DNA of 54,053 nt from Prevotella sp. (GTDB taxonomy: Bacteria > Bacteroidota > Bacteroidia > Bacteroidales > Bacteroidaceae). The stretch's first letter is position 1; every line of letters begins with the position of its first letter. Location of the stretch: assembly GCA_017417465.1 (NCBI GenBank), contig JAFPZD010000157.1, positions 1-54,053 of the forward strand, in the 5' to 3' direction. This document shows positions 40,392 through 47,967 of this stretch, piece by piece. The notes below the pieces were generated by a model. The model was not told the DNA's origin. It ran no database searches and was given only the letters and a program-made list of their open reading frames with translations. A program made the translations under genes and the position numbers.

Positions 40392-41555
40392 TTAGTGACG
40401 CTCGCGACGCACGGAGACACGCGACCCGCCGCCCGATGACTTCGACGAGCTTCTCTTCGCGCGTTTCACCTTCTCGGTCTTAGTCTTGGGTTCACTGCTA
40501 CGGCCCGCCTTCTCGCTCTTCGACTTCTTCGACGAAGTGGCAGCATCGGCGGCAGCGTCGAGCGAATCTTTCTTCTCAGGATTGCCGAAGATGTTCTTGC
40601 GGAAGCCCTCCAGCTCAGCCTCGATGCGTGCCTGTTCCTTGGCCAAGGCGGAGTCGGTCTTACAGTAGTCGGCCAAGTTACGGCCAAGCATGTTGGTAAC
40701 CTTGTAGATCTTGCCAGAGTACTTGTTCAGTGTGAAGAAGTCTTCCATCGTCATCGAAGGAACCACATTGTAGTCACTGGTCATGATGGACTGACGGTTA
40801 AGGAACGGTTCCAAGTCGCTATACTTCACCCAGAACATGGGACGAGGGGGCTCATCGCCGAAGTCACCACCACCGAACGAGAAGTCGTCGCCATTATCAT
40901 CGCCACCATCGCCGCTGTTTGCAGCGTTGGGGTCTACGGGGAAAGCACTCATACGGACAGGACACAGTGCGATGACCTTTCGATGGAACGACGACGTGGT
41001 CTGGTCGTAGTAGGCGCTCTCTTTCAGGAAGTAGCGGCGCACCTCTTCGGAGGGGATGTCACTATTGTCAACAACCACCTTGCCCTCCTTCTCCTCGTAG
41101 AAGATGCCCTGGTCGTCGAGCATATCCTTGAACGGGCGCTTTGCCGACTCCTCGAAGCGCTCCTCGCTCTCGGTGGGGCTGTACTCGTAGATAGGGATGT
41201 AGCCGTTCTGTGCCAGTTTGAAGATGTAGGTAAAGAGGTTCATCTGCTTACCCTTGGGCTGGATGGGCGCATAGAGCGAGCCATTGATGTCCTGGTTGAG
41301 GTCCACCTCACGATAGATGTCGCGGCGCCACACCACGTCCTCGGGCATCTCGGCTGCCACAGGGTACATCAGACGTGCACGCTGTGTCATGCCGCCCTGG
41401 GTGGTGTTCTGCCCTTTATGCTGTGCCTGCGTCTGCTGCTGGTTACGGCGCTGCTTGGGCTGTGCCTGCACTCCGCTCATGAATAGTGAACAATGAATGA
41501 CGACTATCGCAATGAGCATCATCCACCGCCTGCTTTCATTATACTTCTTCTGCAT
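40392..41555 (-). CDS. gldN: Type IX secretion protein GldN/PorN
   Basis: 387 residues from the ATG at 41,555, with a signal peptide (MLIAIVVIHCSLFMSGVQAQ). Conserved features are VVWRRDIYREVDLNQDINGSLYAP, YIFKLAQNGYIPIYEY, CPVRMSAFP and FWVKYSDLEPFL. GldN forms periplasmic rings with GldK under the outer membrane. The C-terminal 60 residues are a Ser/Lys/Arg-rich tail (KSKSEKAGRSSEPKTKTEK), longer and more basic than in Flavobacterium. It is 61 nt downstream of gldM, in the order gldK-L-M-N. Confidence 0.95.
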   Translation of the reverse strand: MQKKYNESRRWMMLIAIVVIHCSLFMSGVQAQPKQRRNQQQTQAQHKGQNTTQGGMTQRARLMYPVAAEMPEDVVWRRDIYREVDLNQDINGSLYAPIQPKGKQMNLFTYIFKLAQNGYIPIYEYSPTESEERFEESAKRPFKDMLDDQGIFYEEKEGKVVVDNSDIPSEEVRRYFLKESAYYDQTTSSFHRKVIALCPVRMSAFPVDPNAANSGDGGDDNGDDFSFGGGDFGDEPPRPMFWVKYSDLEPFLNRQSIMTSDYNVVPSMTMEDFFTLNKYSGKIYKVTNMLGRNLADYCKTDSALAKEQARIEAELEGFRKNIFGNPEKKDSLDAAADAATSSKKSKSEKAGRSSEPKTKTEKVKRAKRSSSKSSGGGSRVSVRRERH

Positions 41556-41616
41556 ATTCCGTTCTCTTATCATTACTCATTTATATTTATTCTTTCTTCA
41601 TTTGGGCAAAGACCGC

Positions 41617-43176
41617 TCATTTCACAATGACCTCAAGCGTAGCGTTCAGCTGGCGCTGGATGCCATCAGGGCCGATGGCCACAACACGTGAGATGTAGAA
41701 GCGGCGGCCACGGGTGAGCTTACGGAAAGTCTCCTTCTGGCGACTGGAGAACTGCGACCCCTCACCGGCCAGAGGCACGGCGTTACCACGACTGTCGTAG
41801 AAGACGGTCTCGAAGGAGAGCACCTTAAAGCCAATGTCGAGAATGCCGTCGTCGATGGCGGCACCAATGCCGTCAGCAGTCATCAGCTGCTGCTTCGTCA
41901 TGTTACCACCCTTGAAGCGGTCACCATTGCCCTGGGCGTCCTTGAACGGGATGTAGGGCGACGGATCGGGCAACTTACGCACGCGGAACGTGAACTGTCC
42001 CATCTGCTGCGGCTTGCCGGTATTGGTCGATGTGACCGTAATCACAGCATCCTTACCCACAGTGGTCGGCTTGGCAATGTACTTGCCTGGGCCCGTCGAG
42101 GTTAGCGTGCCACCGGTCATCGTGGCCTGGATCTTGTTCAGGGGCACGCCGGGGACGGAGACGCTGATGGGGTTGTTATAGCCCGCATAGAGCATGTTCA
42201 TCAGGTCGGCGCTAACAGTGGCCGAGGGGTCGACGACGGTGTATTTCTGTTCGAAGTCGCGGCGAATTTTGTCGCCATTGCCGTTGATGGTCTCGATATA
42301 GCCTTTCAGCGAGAAGTCGCCGGTACGTCCACAAATGGTCTCGTAGAGGTTGTTGACGAGGTTCATCTTCTGCCCACCGATGTAGATGTCGGGAATCTGG
42401 GTGGTGTCGACGGCAGCCATAACGATATGGGCCGAGAAACGGTCGCCACGGACGATGGTCTGCGAGTTGGGAATGACGAAAGCCTCGAGAGCGTTCACAC
42501 GGATATCCTTCACGTCGATGTTCTGCACCAGCGTGTGCAGCACCTCACCCTCGGCGTAGCGCACATCGCTCTGCAGCTTCGACAACAGTGTGACGGCAGC
42601 AGCAGCGGGCATGGCCTCGAACATATACTCCTGCCAGTTCTTGCCAAGCACGCGGGAAGGCACCTGCGTGGTCAGGTTGCTGGCAATGATTTTCTGCTGT
42701 GCCGTGTCATTGACCATTTTCAGAATCTTTTCACGGAAAGAGTCGATGGCCTTCTTAAGTTCCTCGCCACGGCCACGGCCAGGAGCCAACATCACCTGGT
42801 TGGCAGCCTCAAGGTCCTCCTTGCCACGAAGGTTGGCCGGGTCACCGTCCTTGCCGTCGGCCTCGCGAGCGATGGCCAGCTTTAGCTCGGTGGCAAAGTT
42901 ATAGATAGAGTCGCTCATCAGCTTCACCTGCTGAGCTTTGTCATACCACTCCTTCACCTTCTGAGGATTCGACTCCATTTGCTGGTCGAAATCATCATAG
43001 ATGGCCAGGTTCTGCTTCGTCGAGTTCTCCGTGGTGCGGTTAAGGCTCTCCTCGACAATGGAGAAGCCGTTGAGCACCTCGTTGGAGACGTTCAGAGCCA
43101 GCATAGCCATCAACACCACATACATGAGGTTGATCATCTTCTGGCGCGGAGATACTGGTCTTTTCTTTATTGCCAT
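41617..43176 (-). CDS. gldM: Type IX secretion motor protein GldM/PorM
   Basis: 519 residues, the usual length. One N-terminal transmembrane helix (MINLMYVVLMAMLALNVSNEVL) carries the cytoplasmic start MAIKKRPVSPRQ. The large periplasmic part has the helical D1 domain (about 40-220), then Ig-like D2-D4 (PNSQTIVRGDRFSAHIVM, VSVPGVPLNKI, TADGIGAAIDDGILDIGFKV). GldM spans the periplasm as a dimer; with GldL it uses the proton gradient to energise secretion and gliding. The 82-bp gap to gldL upstream is mostly a 9-bp repeat. Confidence 0.96.
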   Translation of the reverse strand: MAIKKRPVSPRQKMINLMYVVLMAMLALNVSNEVLNGFSIVEESLNRTTENSTKQNLAIYDDFDQQMESNPQKVKEWYDKAQQVKLMSDSIYNFATELKLAIAREADGKDGDPANLRGKEDLEAANQVMLAPGRGRGEELKKAIDSFREKILKMVNDTAQQKIIASNLTTQVPSRVLGKNWQEYMFEAMPAAAAVTLLSKLQSDVRYAEGEVLHTLVQNIDVKDIRVNALEAFVIPNSQTIVRGDRFSAHIVMAAVDTTQIPDIYIGGQKMNLVNNLYETICGRTGDFSLKGYIETINGNGDKIRRDFEQKYTVVDPSATVSADLMNMLYAGYNNPISVSVPGVPLNKIQATMTGGTLTSTGPGKYIAKPTTVGKDAVITVTSTNTGKPQQMGQFTFRVRKLPDPSPYIPFKDAQGNGDRFKGGNMTKQQLMTADGIGAAIDDGILDIGFKVLSFETVFYDSRGNAVPLAGEGSQFSSRQKETFRKLTRGRRFYISRVVAIGPDGIQRQLNATLEVIVK

Positions 43177-43192
43177 TGTTGTTGTTTCGAGT

Positions 43193-43255
43193 TGATTCTA
43201 GTTATTCTAGTCAAACTAGTTAAACTAGCCAAACTAGTTGAACTAGTCCCCCTAG
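43193..43255. repeat. 9-bp CTAG tandem repeat between gldL and gldM
   Basis: Seven units of 9 bp ending in CTAG (TCAAACTAG, TTAAACTAG, CCAAACTAG, TTGAACTAG and variants), occupying nearly all of the gap between the gldL stop and gldM start. The run of CTAG and ACTAGT palindromes is striking because CTAG is rare in many bacteria. Confidence 0.85.
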
Positions 43256-43258
43256 TTT

Positions 43259-44302
43259 TTAGGACTGAGGAGCGACGTTGGGCATGTTTGTGGTCATGGC
43301 CTCGATCATGCGGGCGTAGATACGGTTGAGTTCCGCAATCTGTCCGGCCATCTTGCGCGTCTGCTCGTTGATTTCATCGATGGTGCCAATCTGCTGGCTG
43401 GCGCCCTTGAGCTGCATCTCGTAGACCTTGCAGATACCAGTGAGCGTGCGGTTCAGGTTCTCCATTTCCTCGCTGTCGCGTGTCAGGCGCTCGCTCTGCT
43501 CGGCCACCTTCTCAAGGATTTCGGTGAGATTCTTAAGCTTTTCGACGTAGTTCGTAGTGGCTTCCTCCATGTCCTCGGCATCAATGTCGGGCAATTCGGG
43601 CGTGGGAATGCCACCGATAACGCCACCGACAATGCCGGGCTGACCGCCAACGACGGGCTGTCCACCTTCGCCTGGCTCTCCGGAGACGCCGCCTTCGCCA
43701 GCAGTGCCACCGCCGCCACCACCACCAATGATGATGGTACCGCCAGCGCCACCTCCACCGACTCCGCCGACTCCGCCGACTCCGCCGACATAGCCTTCGC
43801 CACCAACTCCACCGACTCCACCGACTCCACCGACATAGCCTTCTCCACCGGCGTAGCCTTCGCCGCCTTCGGTCGGGTGGCCGGCATATTTGCCGGCACC
43901 TTCGCCACCCACGATGAAGCCTCCACCACCATAGACGGCAGCCGTAGGCATGCCCTCGGCACCTTCGCCACCGCCGATGGCTTCAACGCCTTCGCCCTCT
44001 GCAGGCTCTGCGCCTTCGCCCTCCACGCCGTCGAGCTTGACATGCGTGGGCAGGTCTTTGCCATCCTCTGTCTTATCAAAGGGACGGTCGAAACCGGCAA
44101 TGAAGAACACGAACACCTCAGTGCCCATGCCCAGGAACAGCCAGAAGTTAGCTCCTGGCAGGTGGGTCAGCTTAAACAGTGCACCGAGGATCACGATAGA
44201 TGCACCCCAGCTGTAGGCATAGTTCATGAACGTCTGCCCAGGGACGCTGTCCAACCACTTCTGCAAGCGGTATATCACATTGAATTTACTGTATTTAGTC
44301 AT
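43259..44302 (-). CDS. gldL: Type IX secretion motor protein GldL/PorL with long Gly-rich insert
   Basis: 347 residues. Two N-terminal transmembrane helices (about 30-48 and 52-70) keep the motor residues Lys44 in ALFKLTHLPGA and Glu62 in GMGTEVFVFF. The C-terminal cytoplasmic part (about 240-347) is helical (YVEKLKNLTEILEKVAEQSERL, KMAGQIAELNRIYARMIEAM). Between them, residues 91-232 are an acidic then Gly/Val-rich low-complexity linker (YVGGVGGVGGVGGEGYVGG), far longer than in Flavobacterium GldL (total about 215). Part of the linker (GKYAGHPTEG) is encoded by a REP-like hairpin. GldL is the proton-driven stator around the GldM helix. Confidence 0.93.
   Translation of the reverse strand: MTKYSKFNVIYRLQKWLDSVPGQTFMNYAYSWGASIVILGALFKLTHLPGANFWLFLGMGTEVFVFFIAGFDRPFDKTEDGKDLPTHVKLDGVEGEGAEPAEGEGVEAIGGGEGAEGMPTAAVYGGGGFIVGGEGAGKYAGHPTEGGEGYAGGEGYVGGVGGVGGVGGEGYVGGVGGVGGVGGGGAGGTIIIGGGGGGGTAGEGGVSGEPGEGGQPVVGGQPGIVGGVIGGIPTPELPDIDAEDMEEATTNYVEKLKNLTEILEKVAEQSERLTRDSEEMENLNRTLTGICKVYEMQLKGASQQIGTIDEINEQTRKMAGQIAELNRIYARMIEAMTTNMPNVAPQS
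43871..43899. repeat. REP-like hairpin, copy 3, inside gldL
   Basis: Plus strand reads GGTCGGGTG, then GCCGGCA-TATT-TGCCGGC, the same stem as the cobQ copy and the same flank as the RAYT-gene copy. On the coding strand it encodes GKYAGHPT in the Gly-rich linker. Confidence 0.82.
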
Positions 44303-44305
44303 GCC

Positions 44306-44345
44306 TATTTACGATTTGACAATTTCGGTTTGAATATTTACGGTT
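44306..44345. repeat. ATTTACG/ATTTGAC simple repeat upstream of gldL
   Basis: TATTTACGATTTGACAATTT followed by more degenerate copies ending ATTTACGGTTT, directly before the gldL start. Same word family as 1919-1955 and 47,499-47,552. Confidence 0.6.
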
Positions 44346-44414
44346 TCACTGCTGGCGGCAAGGTTCAATGGGCGGTAGTAATACCGAAGCTTCGCCTTGC
44401 ATCACCCTTTGTCC

Positions 44415-45899
44415 TCACTTTTTTTTTGTCTGTTTTGCTGGTTTGGCTTGTTTAGCCTTCTCGCTGGTAGTGTTGGCCAGTGAGCGCACGCAGCGGAAAC
44501 CGATGTAGCTTCGCGGCTGGTTCTGGTATTCGCTCGAGCGCCATGCCGAACGGATGTAGCTTTCAGGATCTTTCCACGAGCCGCCACGCACGCTCTTCTT
44601 TTTCATGCGATAGGGGTCTTCCTTGGCGGCGTCGTACTTCAGCTGCGGGTTGATGTCGTTCATGGCATCGACGCCAGCCTCGGTATAGATGGTCGATGTC
44701 CACTCGGCCACATTGCCAGCCATGTCGTAGAGGCCGTTACTGTTGGCATTGTAGATACCCACTTTCGACGTTATGAGGTTGCCGTCCTTGGTGTAGTTAC
44801 CATCATCGGGCTTGAAGTTGGCGAAGAAGCAGCCCTTGCCCGTGGCCACGTCCTCGTTCTCCCATGGGAACTCGTTGCCGTCCTTACCGCGAGCGGCATA
44901 CTCCCACTCTGCCTCCGTCGGCAGGCGGTAGCGCTGCACGTAGCGAGCTGCGGGGCCAAGACCCTTCAGCAGGTACTCGGTACGCCAAGCGCAGAAGGCG
45001 TTGGCCTGCTCCCAGGTGACACCCACCACAGGGTAGTCGTTGTAGGCAGGGTTCGAGAAATAGTTACGCATATATACCTCGTTGTCCGAGTTGGGGAAGT
45101 CGTTCACCCAGCAGGTGGTGTCAGGGTATATATTAATAATGTACGTGTTAAGGAAGTCCCATGGTCCAGTGAGCTGGCGGTTGATGGTCTCACGCCGTAT
45201 CTTGCCCTCATCGTCGATGTAGGCCGTGTCCTTAGATATCCACACCTGCTCGTTGGGGTCTACCTGCACGTCGGTGTTCAGGTTGCGCTCCTCAGGGTTC
45301 AGGCGGTTGCGGCGGAGTGCGGCCGTCACGTAGTCGTAGATCTCGTAACGGTAGTTCATCTGACTGTAGTCCAGCATCTTCTCGCCCGTCACGGGATTGG
45401 TGACATAGACGCTCTCGATGGCGCGCTGCTCGTCCTCGTTGGGTTTGCGGGGGATGGGCTTCTTCCAGTTCAGGTGAGGCGTGATGGGGTCGCCGTTCTT
45501 GTCCTCCTCAATCTTGTAGCTCTCGTCGCCTCCATAGTTAGGATCGGCCAGGCGCTCACGGATGATGGAGTCGCGCACGTAGTTCACAAACTGGCGGTAC
45601 TCCGAGTTCGTAATCTCGGTGTCGTCAATCCAGAAGCCGTCGACGGAGATGTCACGCAACGGTGTCTGCTTGCCCCACAGCGAGTCGGGGTCTTCCATAC
45701 CCATCAGCAGATGACCACGCTTCACCATGATCATGCCGTAGGGGGCAGGCTCGGAGAACGACCGCCCACCGGCACCTGTCAGCTCGCCGCCGTCGGACAT
45801 CGCCGACTTACCTCCGAAACAGCCCGTCAGTAGGGGTAACAAGGCAAGGATGCAGAAAGGCAGCAGCCTCTTTGCACCTCTTACTACTCTGTACTTCAT
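44415..45899 (-). CDS. gldK: Type IX secretion lipoprotein GldK/PorK
   Basis: About 494 residues from the ATG at 45,899 (MKYRVVRGAKRLLPF; earlier ATGs at 45,911 and 45,926 are possible). A lipobox LLTGC precedes a formylglycine-generating enzyme (FGE-sulfatase) fold used structurally: FWIDDTEITNSEYRQFV, YPVVGVTWEQANAFCAWR, RLPTEAEWEYAARG, YDMAGNVAEWTST, SVRGGSWKDPESYIRSAWR, YIGFRCVRS. GldK makes the outer-membrane-anchored ring with GldN. The insertion at about 110-250 between the first FGE motifs is typical of GldK. It lies 30-58 nt after porP and 112 nt before gldL. Confidence 0.95.
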   Translation of the reverse strand: MKYRVVRGAKRLLPFCILALLPLLTGCFGGKSAMSDGGELTGAGGRSFSEPAPYGMIMVKRGHLLMGMEDPDSLWGKQTPLRDISVDGFWIDDTEITNSEYRQFVNYVRDSIIRERLADPNYGGDESYKIEEDKNGDPITPHLNWKKPIPRKPNEDEQRAIESVYVTNPVTGEKMLDYSQMNYRYEIYDYVTAALRRNRLNPEERNLNTDVQVDPNEQVWISKDTAYIDDEGKIRRETINRQLTGPWDFLNTYIINIYPDTTCWVNDFPNSDNEVYMRNYFSNPAYNDYPVVGVTWEQANAFCAWRTEYLLKGLGPAARYVQRYRLPTEAEWEYAARGKDGNEFPWENEDVATGKGCFFANFKPDDGNYTKDGNLITSKVGIYNANSNGLYDMAGNVAEWTSTIYTEAGVDAMNDINPQLKYDAAKEDPYRMKKKSVRGGSWKDPESYIRSAWRSSEYQNQPRSYIGFRCVRSLANTTSEKAKQAKPAKQTKKK

Positions 45900-45956
45900 G
45901 TCTTGTCTCATATAATCACTATTCATTCTTCATCCTTTATTAGTACAAAGCACGCT

Positions 45957-46922
45957 TTACAACAGCCTCACACTCTGGTGGCGGTTACGCCCCTTCTTAA
46001 AGAGATTCACGTCCATCTGATAGCCTACGAACAGCTCGTGGTTGCCACTGCCCACGCTGATGGCATTGGTGTGAACCTCGTAAGCATAGCCGACGCGAAT
46101 GCCGTTAAAGATGCCACCGATGAACACCGTGCCAGAGATGGTGGGGCTATAACCCAGGCCGACGTAGAGCACCCGCCCTTCATGGGTGTAGTTCAGACGA
46201 GCCGTCACATCGGCCCGGTAGCCGATGGCATCGCTGCGCCCCATGATGGAGGGATGTATTGATAAAAACGGATTTTTCAGCCGAATATTGCATCCTGCTG
46301 TTAAATAATATGCTCGGGCGATGCTCAGCTCGTTGGTCTCGCCCAGCTCAATGGTCGGTGCAAGGGCGTGAAGTACCGATGCGCCAACGTACCAGTACTT
46401 GTGCTTATAATAGAGGCCGCCACCAAGGTCGAAGCCGCTGCCATTCACCTCAGAAGTGGAGAAAGCGGGGTCGCCAGACTCGGCCAGGTTCAGGCCACCG
46501 CCGTCGAAACTCTCGCTGAGCATCGATGCCTCGATGCCGATGCTCAGGGTACCACCAAAGAGCTTCTGTTTATTGGCATACTGAACGGTGAAACGATTGT
46601 GTGAGAACAGACCTATCTGGTCGCTCATAAACTGTCCGCCGACGCCGTGATAGCCACCGATGAAGTAGAAAGGCATATCGCCGGCGAAGTGCATGGTCTT
46701 CGGGTTATGACGGAAGCCCGTCAGCGTCATGTTGTAGGCACCCGTAATGTTGATCTTGTCCTGCTTGCCGACGGCGGCAGGGTTATACGACGACTCCATC
46801 GCCCAGTAGTGACTGAACGACGGGTCGTATTGTGCAGTAGCCTCCGCAAAGGCCATCAGCAGCAGGGCCAATATCAAGAGATTTCGCCTTAACACGTTAA
46901 TTATAACGCGAAACCCTGACAT
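45957..46922 (-). CDS. porP: Type IX secretion outer-membrane protein PorP/SprF
   Basis: 321 residues with a signal peptide (LLILALLLMAFAEATAQ), then the family start YDPSFSHYWAMESSYNPAAVGKQD. Barrel strands follow, including VGGQFMSDQIGLFSHN, GGGLYYKHKYWYVGASVLH and NHELFVGYQMDVNLF. PorP/SprF barrels act in type IX secretion and, with partner proteins, in anchoring substrates. It comes first in the porP-gldK-gldL-gldM-gldN order usual for Bacteroidales. Confidence 0.93.
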   Translation of the reverse strand: MSGFRVIINVLRRNLLILALLLMAFAEATAQYDPSFSHYWAMESSYNPAAVGKQDKINITGAYNMTLTGFRHNPKTMHFAGDMPFYFIGGYHGVGGQFMSDQIGLFSHNRFTVQYANKQKLFGGTLSIGIEASMLSESFDGGGLNLAESGDPAFSTSEVNGSGFDLGGGLYYKHKYWYVGASVLHALAPTIELGETNELSIARAYYLTAGCNIRLKNPFLSIHPSIMGRSDAIGYRADVTARLNYTHEGRVLYVGLGYSPTISGTVFIGGIFNGIRVGYAYEVHTNAISVGSGNHELFVGYQMDVNLFKKGRNRHQSVRLL

Positions 46923-46983
46923 TTATTATTTTAGGCAACTGTTTTTTAAAGGAGTAGCCCCCTCGGGGGCCGTAGGGGGGCAT

Positions 46984-47493
46984 TTACTCTTCACTCTTAA
47001 GGTATTCCTTCGAGTAAGCTACGTAGTGTGCAGCATTGTCGGTCTGCCCGGGACGAGTGGGCTTAAGATACTTGGCAGGCACGCCACCCCAAATCTCGTG
47101 GGCACCCACCTTCGTGTTCTGCAGCACCAGCGCACCAGCAGCCACGATGGCACCCTCGCCGATCTCACAACCATCGAGCAGCACAGCGCCCATGCCGATA
47201 AGCGCACCGTCGTGGATGGTGCAGGCGTGGACCGTCACGTTGTGTCCGATGGTGACGTCGCTGCCAATGTGTGTAGGACCAGTATCATGGGTAACATGAA
47301 CTACGGAGTTGTCCTGAACGTTCGAGCGGTCACCAATAGTGATGGGTGCCACGTCGCCACGCACCACGGCCCCGAACCAAATTGAACACTCGTCACCCAT
47401 CGTCACGTCACCAACGATGGTTGCTGTCTCGCTGAAGTAGCACTCACGACCCCATTTGGGGCTCATTCCCTTGTAACTCTTTATTAATGCCAT
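46984..47493 (-). CDS. Gamma-carbonic anhydrase-like hexapeptide-repeat protein
   Basis: 169 residues forming a left-handed beta-helix of hexapeptide turns (ATIVGDVTMGDECSIWFGAVVRGD). The zinc ligands of the YrdA/PaaY/gamma-CA group appear as His in NSVVHVTHD and His pairs in IGHNVTVHAC. It ends with the family tail WGGVPAKYLKPTRPGQ. It is a trimeric cytoplasmic metalloprotein; carbonic anhydrase activity varies within the group, so function is tentative. It lies 61 nt upstream of porP on the same strand and may be co-transcribed with the secretion genes. Confidence 0.88.
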   Translation of the reverse strand: MALIKSYKGMSPKWGRECYFSETATIVGDVTMGDECSIWFGAVVRGDVAPITIGDRSNVQDNSVVHVTHDTGPTHIGSDVTIGHNVTVHACTIHDGALIGMGAVLLDGCEIGEGAIVAAGALVLQNTKVGAHEIWGGVPAKYLKPTRPGQTDNAAHYVAYSKEYLKSEE

Positions 47494-47498
47494 AGCTA

Positions 47499-47552
47499 TT
47501 TACGATTTGACGATTTACTATTTACGATTTATTTACGATTTGACAATTTATT
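47499..47552. repeat. ATTTACG/ATTTGAC simple repeat upstream of the gamma-CA gene
   Basis: CTATTTACGATTTGACGATT and further ATTTACG words sit immediately before the start codon at 47,493. This is the longest copy of the word family also found at 1919-1955 and 44,306-44,345. Confidence 0.7.
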
Positions 47553-47574
47553 GTTTTCGCAAGTTCTGCACAGC

Positions 47575-47808
47575 CGATGCCGTAGGCATCAGACAATGGT
47601 AGCCAGCCATTTTCGCTCGACCTTGTCGCTTGCTACCAACGGGACGCAAGAATGGCTGGTAACACAGAGCTGGGGTAGCGAGCGTGCCGTAGGTACGCGA
47701 CAAGGGTTGGATGCTGTCGCGTACCTAAAGGCACGCTTTTCTACCGTCCCTTTATACCAGCCATTAAATGGCTGGCTACCTCTGTCATGCCCCTACGGGG
47801 CTGGCTAC
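47575..47808. repeat. Dispersed palindrome-rich intergenic element
   Basis: A mosaic of palindromes: GATGCCGTAGGCATC (47,577-47,591), a long imperfect hairpin (47,683-47,702 with 47,715-47,735), AGCCATTAAATGGCT and GCCCCTACGGGGC. Its right part (47,764-47,808) is repeated in inverted orientation at 54,010-54,053 with only a few differences. It has no coding capacity that I trust and looks like a non-autonomous mobile or REP-like element. Confidence 0.7.
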
Positions 47809-47900
47809 GCTCCTTCCTCCATTTTCTGCCGCAAAGTTACGAAGTTTTTTCCATTCTACGAAAACTTTCTCACGGAAAAAGGAAAAAACAGACTTTTTCC

Positions 47901-47931
47901 TTTGTCATCCACAAAAAAAACACTATCTTTG
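47901..47931 (+). promoter_or_regulatory. Promoter of the GH27 gene
   Basis: -33 TTTG at 47,901-47,904, 19-nt spacer and -7 TATCTTTG at 47,924-47,931, with the ATG about 37 nt downstream. A weaker reverse match (CAAAGTTA, 47,832-47,839) could serve the gamma-CA gene. Confidence 0.7.
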
Positions 47932-47967
47932 CATCCGCTTATCAATAACTACTAAAAAACTATTTCT

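Noticed and set aside
44415-45899. Active formylglycine-generating sulfatase modifier
   Set aside because: The FGE fold is used structurally in GldK; the gene order porP-gldK-gldL-gldM-gldN and the lipobox identify it.
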